Assembly: GCF_015500055.1 (NCBI RefSeq) | Contig: NZ_CP045492.1 | Coordinates: forward strand, 2,490,501 to 2,554,500 | Direction: 5' to 3' | Source of the DNA: Mesorhizobium sp. NBSH29 | Lineage (GTDB): Bacteria > Pseudomonadota > Alphaproteobacteria > Rhizobiales > Rhizobiaceae | Length of the DNA: 64,000 nucleotides | Shown here: piece after piece, positions 55,170-64,000 of the stretch | How the letters are laid out: every line of letters begins with the position of its first letter | How positions within the stretch are numbered: position 1 is the stretch's first letter | The notes under the pieces: model-generated | What the model was told of the DNA's origin: nothing | Database searches by the model: none | The model's input: the letters and a program-made list of their open reading frames with translations, nothing else | Made by a program: the position numbers and the translations under genes

Positions 55170-56516
55170 TCATCGTTTCAGGGGCTCTCTCCGCTCAAGT
55201 CCGTATTTCTGCATCTTCTCATAAAGCGTCTTGCGCGAGATCCCCAGTCCCTCATAGACCGGCTTCAAGACACCCCCGCTAGCCGCCAGCGCTTCCGCAA
55301 TCACACCTCGCTCATAGTCAGCCACGCGCCCACCGAGCCGGCCGGCGCCTGTGTCGGGTTTCACTCCTTCCAAGGGTCCTGCAAGGCCAAGGCCGAGCAC
55401 ATAGCGATCGGCGGCATTGCGCAGTTCACGCACATTGCCAGGCCATTCGCGTCTGGTAATTTCGGCGACAACGCCGGGAGCAATAGCGACCTCATCGCGC
55501 CGATAGCGCGCAGCAGCCTCATTGACCAGTTGCAGGAATAGCAGCGGCACGTCCTCACGCCGCGCGGAAAGTGAGGGCATGCGCAGGGTCACAACATTGA
55601 GCCGGTAAAAAAGGTCTGCGCGAAACCGTCCAGCGGCTATCTCTGCTTCAAGATCAGCCTTGCTTGTAGCGATGAAACGTACATCCAGCGCGACCGCTTC
55701 ATTTGAGCCAAGACGTGTGATCGTGCGTTCTTGAATAACGCGCAGCAACCGTGCTTGAAGATCAATCGGCATGGATTCGATTTCGTCCAAAAGCACGGTT
55801 CCCCCGCGCGCATGTTCGAATTTGCCGAAACGCGCGCGCATCGCGCCGGGAAATGCGCCTGCCTCATGCCCGAAAAGCTCGCTTTCAATCAGATTAGCGG
55901 GCAGGGCGGCACAATTGATGGCGACAAAGGGCTTGGTGGCACGTCCGCTAATGTCATGCAGTGCACGTGCCGCAACTTCCTTGCCTGTACCGGTCTCGCC
56001 AATTACCAGCACATCTGCATCGGTGGGCGCGACGGCGCGCAATTGGTAGCGCAGATCTATCATCGGCTGCGTGCGTCCCGGCAATCGTGCTTCGATGTCG
56101 TCTCGCTTGCCGGCGACAGCACGCAATTGGCGGTTTTCCAGAACCAGTCGCCGCCGGTCGAGCGCGCGCGCGGCCACATCGACAAATGTTTGTCGGTTGA
56201 ACGGCTTCTCGATAAAATCATAAGCGCCCTCGCGCATGGCTTTTACAGCAAGCTGCACTTCACCATGGCCGGTTGCGAGGATCACTGGAATGTCACTATC
56301 AATGGCGCGAATATGGCTCATCAGCGTCATCCCATCCATGCCCGGCATTCGGATGTCGGTTATGACGATCCCATTGAATCCCTGGGTGATATAATCGAGC
56401 GCGCCTTCGCCGCCGGCAAAGTCCTGAACGCTAAAGCCCGCAAGATCCAAGGATTGCGCCGTCGAACGCCGTAACTCGTCCTCATCGTCAATAAGCAGAA
56501 TGACCGGGCTTTTCAT
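55170..56516 (-). CDS. Sigma-54-dependent response regulator, DctD-like
   Basis: This 448-residue protein has a receiver domain (phosphoacceptor Asp54 in VITDIRMPG), an AAA+ domain with Walker A GETGTGKE at 173-180, and a C-terminal Fis-type helix-turn-helix (LGISRKTLYEKMQKYGL). The sigma-54 contact loop reads GAFPGA instead of the usual GAFTGA. It overlaps the kinase gene by four bases. Given its position it probably controls tctCBA or another carboxylate transporter. Confidence 0.85.
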   Translation of the reverse strand: MKSPVILLIDDEDELRRSTAQSLDLAGFSVQDFAGGEGALDYITQGFNGIVITDIRMPGMDGMTLMSHIRAIDSDIPVILATGHGEVQLAVKAMREGAYDFIEKPFNRQTFVDVAARALDRRRLVLENRQLRAVAGKRDDIEARLPGRTQPMIDLRYQLRAVAPTDADVLVIGETGTGKEVAARALHDISGRATKPFVAINCAALPANLIESELFGHEAGAFPGAMRARFGKFEHARGGTVLLDEIESMPIDLQARLLRVIQERTITRLGSNEAVALDVRFIATSKADLEAEIAAGRFRADLFYRLNVVTLRMPSLSARREDVPLLFLQLVNEAAARYRRDEVAIAPGVVAEITRREWPGNVRELRNAADRYVLGLGLAGPLEGVKPDTGAGRLGGRVADYERGVIAEALAASGGVLKPVYEGLGISRKTLYEKMQKYGLERREPLKR

Positions 56517-58363
56517 TCCGCCGCCTCGCGAACCGGAAGCTGCGCAGAGCTGAGTTCGATGGTGAAAAGTGCGCCACCTTCTGCCGGATTCAAAACGGAA
56601 AGATTTCCACCGAAATCCTTGATTATATTATAGGAAATGGAAAGACCCAGCCCGAGCCCCTTGCCCACGCCCTTGGTGGTAAAGAAGGGGTCGAATATAC
56701 GCTCGGCAATAGCAGGCCCGATGCCCGGTCCATGATCGCTAACACTGATTATAACCTTGGACCCTTTGCGTTTGGCCAGCAATTCTATCTCCCTGTTCTC
56801 TTGTCCTTCAACCGCATCAGCCGCGTTGGAAATGAGGTTGACCAGAACCTGCTGCAGGCGAATTGATCCAGCACGTACGATAAGTGGCGTCTCGCCAAGA
56901 TCAATGCGGACCGTGGCATCGGCTGCTTTCAGCCTCCACGCAATGATTTCCAGCGTGTCGCGCACAGCATCTGTCAGCGGTACGGGGCTGAGTTTTTCAT
57001 TTGGCTTGCGCGCGAAATTGCGCAAATGACGGCTTATTGAAGCCATGCGGTCAGTCAGGCTGGAAATGCGCAGCACATTCTCGCGTGCTTCGTCCATACG
57101 GTTGCGTTCAATCAGAATGGCGGCATTATCTGCATAAGATTTTACCGCGGTGAGGGGTTGGTTGAACTCATGTGAGAGCGCCGCTGACATCTGGCCAAGT
57201 GCCGCCAGCTTGCCCGCCTGGATGAGGTCCGCTTGTGTCTGCCGCAACTGTTTTTCGGTTACCCGCCGCTCACCCACTTCGCTTTCCAGCTGCCGGTTGA
57301 CCAGTGCCAGATCGGCGGTGCGCTCCGCGACGCGGTGCTCCAGCTCGGCACGTGCCGTCGATTGCATCGTCATCCGCTCAGCAAGGCGTGCACGCCGTTG
57401 CAGCAGAATTGCTGCAGTAAGCGTCGCCAAACCAAGCAGCAAAAGGGCTGCAATCACGCTGGTGAGCGCCTGTGACCGTGCCGAGCTTGTGTCGAGGAGC
57501 ACGCTCACGGTCCATCCAGCTTCCGGCATAGGCTCGCCAAGGACAAGATATTCGTTAGCAGCGCCGGGCGTGGTGATAGTCATCAAGTCATGCCCGTGCT
57601 GGTCTCGCCTGCGGTCCACTGGTAGTTCGCGCAGCTTCGCATTGGCGTAGCGCCGCGAAGCGGTGGTCAATGCCAGTCGGTCTTCTGTCAGCGGTAGCAT
57701 TCCGGAATACAGCCATTCCGGCCGCCCGCTCATGAAGATGATACCTTCAGGATCTGAAACGAGAATCTCGTAATCACCACCTTTCCAGGATTCCTCGATC
57801 GGTTCGATATCGATCTTGAAAACGACGACCCCCGCAATCTGGGCGCCGATCAAGACCGGTGAAGAAAAATAGTAGCCGCGTTTCAGCGAGGTGGTGCCCA
57901 GGGCGAAGAACCGCCCCTGCCGCCCTCGCATGGCGTCCTGATAATAGGGGCGGTAGTTGAAGTTCTCGCCAACGAAGGTTGATGGCCCATCGAAGTTGCT
58001 TGCCGCGATAGTCTCGCCGCCCGGTATCATCACATAGACATCCGAGGCAGAGAGCTGGCCGTTGATCTGTTTGAGGTAGAGGTTTGCACGTTGGCGCAAT
58101 GCGGGATTGCCCGGATCGGCCAGCAATGCCTCGATGTCCTCGTGGTCGGCAATCAGCGCCGGCAGTGATTCATAGCGGCTCATCTGCCCGCGCAGCACCG
58201 CCACCGCCAGCCGCAATGTGGTCTGCCCGCGCGAAAACGTTTGGTCGAGGTAGATGCGCGTGGCCAGCGACGTGCCGAAGATTGCAATCACCCCCACGGC
58301 CATTATGACGGCAAGCGCTGCCCAGACCACCCGACGCCCGATAAACAGCTTTGCGAAATCCAT
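56513..58363 (-). CDS. Sensor histidine kinase, DctB-like
   Basis: This 616-residue kinase has an N-terminal helix (residues about 10-32), a periplasmic double-Cache sensor domain to about residue 290, a second helix, a coiled coil, and a HisKA/HATPase core with the phosphoacceptor histidine in AALSHEFNQPLTAVK. The N, G1 and G2 boxes are present. DctB kinases sense C4-dicarboxylates in the periplasm. It forms a pair with the regulator downstream. Confidence 0.87.
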   Translation of the reverse strand: MDFAKLFIGRRVVWAALAVIMAVGVIAIFGTSLATRIYLDQTFSRGQTTLRLAVAVLRGQMSRYESLPALIADHEDIEALLADPGNPALRQRANLYLKQINGQLSASDVYVMIPGGETIAASNFDGPSTFVGENFNYRPYYQDAMRGRQGRFFALGTTSLKRGYYFSSPVLIGAQIAGVVVFKIDIEPIEESWKGGDYEILVSDPEGIIFMSGRPEWLYSGMLPLTEDRLALTTASRRYANAKLRELPVDRRRDQHGHDLMTITTPGAANEYLVLGEPMPEAGWTVSVLLDTSSARSQALTSVIAALLLLGLATLTAAILLQRRARLAERMTMQSTARAELEHRVAERTADLALVNRQLESEVGERRVTEKQLRQTQADLIQAGKLAALGQMSAALSHEFNQPLTAVKSYADNAAILIERNRMDEARENVLRISSLTDRMASISRHLRNFARKPNEKLSPVPLTDAVRDTLEIIAWRLKAADATVRIDLGETPLIVRAGSIRLQQVLVNLISNAADAVEGQENREIELLAKRKGSKVIISVSDHGPGIGPAIAERIFDPFFTTKGVGKGLGLGLSISYNIIKDFGGNLSVLNPAEGGALFTIELSSAQLPVREAAE

Positions 58364-58528
58364 ATCCGGTGCACGGCCCCTTTCGGTCTCAATACAATGA
58401 TGAGGGTCGTAGGGGCAACGTGCGCCGAAACCGGCTAGTGTCGGTTAGATTGTGAGGGTAGGGCTGGACTGGAACTGGTCAAATCACGCAGACCTTGGCA
58501 CAGTTGCCAAAATCGGAGCTTTTTGTAG

Positions 58529-60346
58529 ATGCCCAACCGCCCCCACGATCCGTTCAGAAAACCCGCGCCATGGGCCGAATGTGCAACGCAACTGGTCGAT
58601 GTCGCCATGGGTCGCCGGGCTGCCGATCTTGTGGTGCGCAATGGCCGCTGGGTGAATGTGCATTCGGGCGAAATCATTCCAGCAACGGATGTTGCCATCA
58701 CGGCCGGGCGCTTCGCCTACTGCGGGTCAGATGCCAGCCACGCTATCGGCGAGGGTACAAGAGTTGTCGATGCGGCTGGGCGCTATCTGGTGCCGGGCCT
58801 CTGCGATGCGCACATGCATGTCGAAAGCGGCATGGTGACAGTGACTGAATTCTGCCGAGCCGTGATCCCCCATGGCACGACGTCGATGTTCATCGACCCA
58901 CACGAGATCGCCAATGTACTCGGCCTGGAAGGTGTGCGTTTGATGCACGATGAGGCATGCGTGATGCCGGTCAATGTCTACGTGCAGATGCCATCCTGCG
59001 TGCCTTCGGCACCCGGGTTGGAAAATGCTGGCGCTCAATTGTCTGTCGCCGATGTCGAGGAGGCCATGGGTTGGGAAAACATCATTGGCCTTGGCGAGGT
59101 GATGAATTTTCCAGGGGTTGCTTCCAATGACCCGGTGATGGCCGGCGAAATTGCTGCCACCATGCGCGCCGGCAAGACCATCGGTGGTCACTATGCCTCG
59201 CCCGATCTCGGTCTGCCTTTCCACGGCTATGTCGCGGGCGGGCCTGAGGACGATCATGAAGGCACCCGCGCGTCTGATGCGATTGCGCGCGTGCGCCAGG
59301 GAATGAAGGCCATGATGCGGCTGGGCTCTGCTTGGTACGATGTGGCGACCCAGATCAAAGCGGTGACGGAAGAGGGCCTCGACCCGCGCAACTTTATCCT
59401 CTGCACTGATGACAGCCATTCGGGTACGCTGGTCAAGCAAGGCCACATGGACCGCGTCGTGCGCCACGCCATCCAGCAGGGGTTGAGCCCTGTCACAGCG
59501 ATCCAGATGGCAACGCTGAACACCGCGCAGCATTTCCGGCTCGAGCGCGAACTGGGGTCGATTACGCCCGGTAGGCGTGCAGACTTCCTGATTGTCTCGG
59601 ATCTGGCATCGCTTGCCATCGACGAGGTTTTCGCGCGCGGCGTGCGTGTGGCAAAGGGCGGAAAGCTCGATATAGATATTCCGGCTTACGACTATCCGCC
59701 TGCTGCCAAAAAAACCGTGAAGCTGGGTAAGGTGATTACCGCAGGGGATTTTGATATTGCCGCACCACACGGCGCCAACGAGGTGCGAGTGCGCGTCATT
59801 GGTGTTATCGAGAACCAGGCGCCGACGCGCGCACTCGAGGCTGATCTCGATGTCACCGATGGCATCGTCTGCATGGACCGCCGCGAGGATGTCTGCCAGA
59901 TCGCTCTAGTAGAGCGCCATCGCGGCACGGGCGGCGTGGTCAACGGCTTTGTCTCTGGCTTCGGCTACATGGAGGATTGCGCGCTGGCCTCGACGGTCGC
60001 CCATGACAGTCACCATATCATCGTCGTCGGCACCAACAAGGACGACATGGCGCTCGCCGCCAACCGACTGGGCGAGGTCGGTGGCGGCGTGGTACTGTTT
60101 TCAAAGGGCAAGGAAGTAGCGCTGGTCGAAATGCCAATCGCCGGTCTGATGTCGGACGAACGCGCCGAAGCTGTTGCCGCCAAGGCTGAAAGACTGGTGG
60201 AGGCGATGCGCGCTATGGGCTGCTCGCTTAACAATGCGTACATGCAGCACTCGCTTCTGGCGCTGGTGGTCATCCCCGAGCTGCGGATTTCCGACGTCGG
60301 CATCATCGATGTGACCACCTTCCAGAAGGTCGATCTTTTCGTCTGA
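58529..60346 (+). CDS. ade: Adenine deaminase
   Basis: This 605-residue amidohydrolase converts adenine to hypoxanthine and ammonia in purine salvage. The metal-binding DAHMHVESG lies near residue 90, the late CTDDSHSG near residue 290, and ITPGRRADFLIVSD closes the barrel. GGAG precedes the ATG. The gene is divergent from the kinase gene with 165 bases between them. Confidence 0.92.
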   Translation: MPNRPHDPFRKPAPWAECATQLVDVAMGRRAADLVVRNGRWVNVHSGEIIPATDVAITAGRFAYCGSDASHAIGEGTRVVDAAGRYLVPGLCDAHMHVESGMVTVTEFCRAVIPHGTTSMFIDPHEIANVLGLEGVRLMHDEACVMPVNVYVQMPSCVPSAPGLENAGAQLSVADVEEAMGWENIIGLGEVMNFPGVASNDPVMAGEIAATMRAGKTIGGHYASPDLGLPFHGYVAGGPEDDHEGTRASDAIARVRQGMKAMMRLGSAWYDVATQIKAVTEEGLDPRNFILCTDDSHSGTLVKQGHMDRVVRHAIQQGLSPVTAIQMATLNTAQHFRLERELGSITPGRRADFLIVSDLASLAIDEVFARGVRVAKGGKLDIDIPAYDYPPAAKKTVKLGKVITAGDFDIAAPHGANEVRVRVIGVIENQAPTRALEADLDVTDGIVCMDRREDVCQIALVERHRGTGGVVNGFVSGFGYMEDCALASTVAHDSHHIIVVGTNKDDMALAANRLGEVGGGVVLFSKGKEVALVEMPIAGLMSDERAEAVAAKAERLVEAMRAMGCSLNNAYMQHSLLALVVIPELRISDVGIIDVTTFQKVDLFV

Positions 60347-60350
60347 CTGA

Positions 60351-60372
60351 TGGGGCAGGAGCTATTGCCCCA
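60351..60372. terminator. Hairpin between convergent ade and hydrolase genes
   Basis: A 7-bp stem, TGGGGCA with TGCCCCA, with an 8-base loop lies four bases after the ade stop and overlaps the end of the hydrolase gene. There is no T tract, so it is at best a weak bidirectional terminator. Confidence 0.4.
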
Positions 60373-61531
60373 CCGCCACCTTCAGAACGTTGACCGGCGT
60401 AGTGATGATGATTTCGGCGGCGGACGTCACAGTCTGGCCAATTCCCTGCGCCAGGCTGCCCACCCGCGAGGTGATATCGCCGGCGCCGGTAAGGGCGCGG
60501 TCGTCGGCATTGAGCCTCTGTCCCAACATCTCGATCAGTGCCGGGTTTTCCGCAAATTTCGAATGGTTGAGGCTGTCCTTCACCTCCACACCGGAAAGGT
60601 CGGCCACCACAATGCCAAGGCTGGCGATGTCAGCGCCATCGGTATAGTCGCCAAGCCGCGGCTGGCGCCCGGCAATCAGGCCCGAAATGTTGAGCGCCCT
60701 ATCATTCGCTGAGACCAGCACATAGAACGGCTTTTCCGGCCTGCCGTAGCGTTTCATTTGCGATTTGAAAACGTCGAGATCGATATCGGGTGAAGCCAGC
60801 ACGACGTCACCCATCTTGCCGTCGAGACTGCGGTTGTCGGTCATGGCTAGCTGGCGCAGCGCTTCCATGGTCACCCAGCTTCCCATGGAATGGGCAACGA
60901 TATCGACGCGTTTGGCGCCGGATTGGCTGACCAGCCGCAATGTCTTTTCCAACGCGTCGCGCGCCGCGCTGGCGCTGTTATTATCATATACATAATCGAC
61001 GGTGCGCCCGCCCGACGCCCAGGTGAACAGCACCGGCGTACCCTTGTAACCGGAATCCTGCACGATTTGCGTCAGCCGGTAGACGGCATCATCAAAATTG
61101 GTGTTGTAGCCGTGGATGAAAACGAGAGCCCGCCCGCCATTGGCCGCAATGTCCGTGCGCAGGGCCCGCGAGAAGGCTGCATCGTCGGCGTAGCCGGAGA
61201 TCGAGGTCGCGGTGAAAGATTTGGCCGGATCGGCCACACCCCGCTTCGGGCGCTCCACCTGCCCGGTCTGATGGATGGCCGGCACGGTGATCGCCACGTT
61301 GGCATGGGAAATTTCGCTGGCACGCTCGCCCGAAAACACCCGCCCATCTTTGGTCGCTTGCCGCGTCGTCGCAATAAAAATACTGTGTGTGCCAGCGATT
61401 GCGGAAGCTTGAACCGGCACCTGGCGCGTCGCGATCAGGTCGTGTGTCTGCCCGCCTGCGCAGCCGGCCAGGGCAGCAACAACAGCCAGAACGAGGATGC
61501 GGAATATCCCGCGCGATGCCAAATCAGTCAT
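60362..61531 (-). CDS. Lipoprotein alpha/beta hydrolase, DUF900 type
   Basis: This 389-residue protein begins with a lipoprotein signal peptide (LVLAVVAALAGC, lipobox cysteine near residue 24). The DUF900 hydrolase domain shows ALVFIHGYNTNFDDAVYR and the nucleophile elbow AHSMGSW (serine near residue 218). It is probably anchored on the periplasmic face of a membrane. Substrate unknown. Confidence 0.85.
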   Translation of the reverse strand: MTDLASRGIFRILVLAVVAALAGCAGGQTHDLIATRQVPVQASAIAGTHSIFIATTRQATKDGRVFSGERASEISHANVAITVPAIHQTGQVERPKRGVADPAKSFTATSISGYADDAAFSRALRTDIAANGGRALVFIHGYNTNFDDAVYRLTQIVQDSGYKGTPVLFTWASGGRTVDYVYDNNSASAARDALEKTLRLVSQSGAKRVDIVAHSMGSWVTMEALRQLAMTDNRSLDGKMGDVVLASPDIDLDVFKSQMKRYGRPEKPFYVLVSANDRALNISGLIAGRQPRLGDYTDGADIASLGIVVADLSGVEVKDSLNHSKFAENPALIEMLGQRLNADDRALTGAGDITSRVGSLAQGIGQTVTSAAEIIITTPVNVLKVAVGQ

Positions 61532-61663
61532 GCTTCACTTTTCAGACCCGCCCGTCCGCTATCCGCTTGATACAGGCAACGGGGAGGGTGGTCCACCCGC
61601 CTTGGCAAGCGCGCGCGCAATAGCCTTTTCATGAGGGCGGTGGCGAGTTATGCAAGCTCTATG

Positions 61664-62203
61664 ACATCCTCCATCTACATCCTGCTTTTCCGCGGCGTCG
61701 GTGGAGCGACACAGTTACCCGTCAAACCGCTGAGTGCATCCCTGGAAGCTGCCGGCTTTGATGCGGTGCGCACCTACATCAACAGCGGCAACGCAATTCT
61801 CAGGACCGGCAAGTCGCGCGACGCCATGCTGAAAGAAGTCACTAAAATCTGTGCGCGCGACTTCGCCTTCACCAAGGCAATCCATGCTGTGACGCTTGTC
61901 GAGTGGCGTAATCTGATCCGCGACAATCCCTTCTCCGATGCCGTGGACGTTCCAAAGAATTTGAGCGCAGCGCTCCTGGCTGAAACGCCGCAAGCTGCGA
62001 ACGTCGAAAAGATTACCGCTGCGGCAGTGCAAGGCGAACGATTTGAGATCGTCGGCAGGGTCGCCTACCTGCATACTCCCTATGGTTTTGGCACATCCAA
62101 AATGGCGATAAAGTTCGACAAGGCCATTGGGGTTGAAAATACCACGCGCAACTGGAACACCGTGCTGCGTCTTCTGGAACTCGCGGAGGCGGCGGAGGGG
62201 TAG
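61664..62203 (+). CDS. DUF1697 family protein
   Basis: This 179-residue protein has the DUF1697 N terminus (YILLFRGVGGATQLPVKPL and RTYINSGNAIL) and the later KFDKAIGVENTTRNWNTVL. Usual DUF1697 proteins read LLRGINVGG at the start, which is changed here to LFRGVGGAT. Function unknown. The ATG at 61664 is preferred; the upstream codons do not match the family. Confidence 0.8.
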   Translation, partial: TSSIYILLFRGVGGATQLPVKPLSASLEAAGFDAVRTYINSGNAILRTGKSRDAMLKEVTKICARDFAFTKAIHAVTLVEWRNLIRDNPFSDAVDVPKNLSAALLAETPQAANVEKITAAAVQGERFEIVGRVAYLHTPYGFGTSKMAIKFDKAIGVENTTRNWNTVLRLLELAEAAEG

Positions 62204-62497
62204 GGTGTACCAGTTCTGCTGCAGTGCACAAACAAAAGATTTGCGTTTTAGGCAAAACTGCCCCATATGCGGCGGCATAGGCGCTTGGGCCGGGTATTGA
62301 CCGGCCTTCTCACAAGTTGGGACTGGTTGCGTCTGGTTCACCGGCATGAAGCTGGTGGATACGACAGCGCAGCCGCGCGGGCCAAGAATGGTCTGCCGCC
62401 TTGTCGTTTCATGTAATTCGAACGTTGGCAGGTTGCGCCCTGCCGCGAAAATGCGTGCGGTCCCATAATGAGGGCTGCCGTTTGAAAGAAGAAGAAG

Positions 62498-63853
62498 TTG
62501 GAAATTGAAAACACCACGGAGCTCTCGGGCTTCGCCAAACTCGGCATTACCGGTCCGCTGCTGAAAGCAACGATTGCTGCAGGCTTTGCTGAACCGAAAC
62601 CCATCCAGGAACAGGCTATTCCCGCGCAGTTGGAAGGCCGTGACATTCTGGGCGTCGCACAGACAGGTTCCGGCAAGACGGCGGCCTTCAGCCTGCCGAT
62701 TCTGTCAAAGATTATTGGCCTCGGCACCAAGCGTCTGCCGAAATCGGCACGGGCGCTCATCCTCGCACCAACCCGCGAGCTCGCGGTCCAGATCGAGGAT
62801 ACGATCCGCGTTCTGGCCAAAGGCCTGCATGTCTCGACCGCGCTCGTCCTCGGCGGTGTCTCGCGCTTCAGCCAGGTCAAGCGCCTGCAGCAGGGTGTTG
62901 ACATTCTGGTTGCAACGCCTGGCCGCCTGACGGATCTGGTGCGCGAAGGTGATGTAAGCCTTGCCGAAACACGATGGCTGGTCCTCGATGAGGCTGACCG
63001 GATGCTCGACATGGGCTTCATCAATGACGTGCGCCGCATCTCCAAGGCAACACACCGCGACCGCCAAACGGCCCTGTTCTCGGCCACCATGCCGCCGGAA
63101 ATCGAACAGTTGGCTCAAAGCCTTCTGAAGAACCCGGCACGTGTGGAAGTCGCCAAGGCCGGCACTACGGCTGCGGAAATCACTCAGAGCATCGTCATTG
63201 CCCGCACCAAGCAGAAGCGGCAGATCCTGTCGAAAATGCTGGCCGATGAGGCTATGAAGCAGGTGCTGGTTTTTGCTCGTACGAAGCATGGTGCAGACCG
63301 CGTTGTGCGCGATCTCGAGCGAGATGGCTTCAAGGCTGCCGTCATTCACGGCAACAAGTCGCAGAACGCTCGCCAGAAGGCGCTCAACGACTTCCGCGAA
63401 AGCTCGGTGCGCATTCTGGTGGCAACTGATATTGCCGCCCGCGGCATCGACGTTCCGGGCATCAGCCACGTCGTGAACTTCGATCTGCCCGATGAGGCGG
63501 AGAGCTATGTTCACCGTGTCGGTCGTACCGGTCGTAACGGCGCAACCGGCATTGCCATCACGCTGTGTGATCCAACCGAATATTCGAAACTGCGTCAGGT
63601 TGAACGCATTATTCGGATGAAGCTCCCGGTTCTGGCAGATCATTTGAATGAGCCTGACCCGGTTCGTGACCCAGCCGAACGTGCCGCAATGGCGCGTGAG
63701 GCAGCCGCTGATCGAGACCCTCGCCGTCAGAACGCACGCAAGCCCGGTCAAGGAAAGCCAGGCGGCGCCAAGAAGGCAGAGTCAGGCAAGCCATTCCGGG
63801 GTGCCAAGCGCCGTACGTTCGGCAGCCGCAAGCCCGCAGCCCGCGCAGCCTAG
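62498..63853 (+). CDS. DEAD-box RNA helicase, RhlE-like
   Basis: This 451-residue RNA helicase has all DEAD-box motifs: the Q motif (PIQEQAIPAQL), AQTGSGKT, PTRELAVQI, DEAD (residues about 164-167), SAT and HRVGRTGRNG. The C-terminal 70 residues are basic and disordered. It probably acts in ribosome assembly or mRNA turnover. The start used is TTG at 62498, with GAAAGAAGAAG before it. Confidence 0.9.
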   Translation: MEIENTTELSGFAKLGITGPLLKATIAAGFAEPKPIQEQAIPAQLEGRDILGVAQTGSGKTAAFSLPILSKIIGLGTKRLPKSARALILAPTRELAVQIEDTIRVLAKGLHVSTALVLGGVSRFSQVKRLQQGVDILVATPGRLTDLVREGDVSLAETRWLVLDEADRMLDMGFINDVRRISKATHRDRQTALFSATMPPEIEQLAQSLLKNPARVEVAKAGTTAAEITQSIVIARTKQKRQILSKMLADEAMKQVLVFARTKHGADRVVRDLERDGFKAAVIHGNKSQNARQKALNDFRESSVRILVATDIAARGIDVPGISHVVNFDLPDEAESYVHRVGRTGRNGATGIAITLCDPTEYSKLRQVERIIRMKLPVLADHLNEPDPVRDPAERAAMAREAAADRDPRRQNARKPGQGKPGGAKKAESGKPFRGAKRRTFGSRKPAARAA

Positions 63854-63876
63854 CTGAACGGACGAATAGTTAGTCA

Positions 63877-63904
63877 AGCCGGGACAGCAATGTCCCGGCT
63901 TTTT
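63877..63904 (+). terminator. Rho-independent terminator after the DEAD-box helicase
   Basis: A 10-bp stem, AGCCGGGACA with TGTCCCGGCT, with a GCAA tetraloop is followed by a run of T. It lies 24 bases after the helicase stop codon. Confidence 0.93.
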
Positions 63905-64000
63905 CATATCAAGCGGACCATTTGGGCGGGGCGTGGATTCGCATCAGCGATGCAGATTTGCCAAAACCTGCTATGCCAGCGCAATTTCGTGCCTTGAAAG

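Overview
The window is a high-GC chromosomal segment of an alphaproteobacterium, most likely order Hyphomicrobiales (Rhizobiales), family Phyllobacteriaceae or a relative. The evidence is the run nuoIJKLMN-birA-rnj-mce-DUF1467-proS-lolC-lolD, the short alphaproteobacterial ProRS, a LiuR-type MerR regulator, GTTC-N7-GTTC LexA operators, a TctABC system beside a DctB/DctD-type two-component pair, and small dispersed repeats typical of this group. No genus can be named from sequence alone.

Layout. 1-13.3 kb is a dense plus-strand housekeeping block: the membrane arm of respiratory complex I, biotin ligase, RNase J, an epimerase, ProRS and the LolCD lipoprotein exporter. It is followed by a 28-residue membrane peptide behind a triple LexA half-site, then lipB and tRNA-Leu(GAG). 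14.6-31.8 kb is a mixed region: MgtE, a LiuR-like regulator, an acyltransferase/methyltransferase pair, two aldo/keto reductases, two MFS exporters, a three-gene molybdenum hydroxylase, CutC, an alpha/beta hydrolase and several small secreted or membrane proteins.

32.3-46.9 kb is a 14.6-kb integrated island. It is bounded by a 13-bp direct repeat that is the anticodon arm of tRNA-Leu(UAA). The host gene is cut in two: the 5' half is at 32291 and the 3' half ends at 46939. Just inside the left end the island carries its own complete but different tRNA-Leu(UAA). The right side has the core of a phage satellite or reduced prophage (tyrosine integrase, AlpA, primase-polymerase/helicase, iteron-like repeats, small-terminase-like protein, phage head-tail-type genes). 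The left side carries cargo: a GHKL ATPase fused to a PD-(D/E)xK-like nuclease, coupled to an SF2 helicase, with a LexA box between the -35 and -10 of its promoter. This is the best candidate here for an undescribed system: a damage-inducible anti-phage or DNA-processing operon carried by a satellite that supplies a replacement for the essential tRNA it destroys.

46.9-64 kb returns to host genes: recQ, a sulfotransferase/glycosyltransferase/PIG-L-like surface-glycan cluster, tctABC with a DctB/DctD-like pair, adenine deaminase, a lipoprotein hydrolase, a DUF1697 protein and an RhlE-type DEAD-box helicase with a clear terminator.
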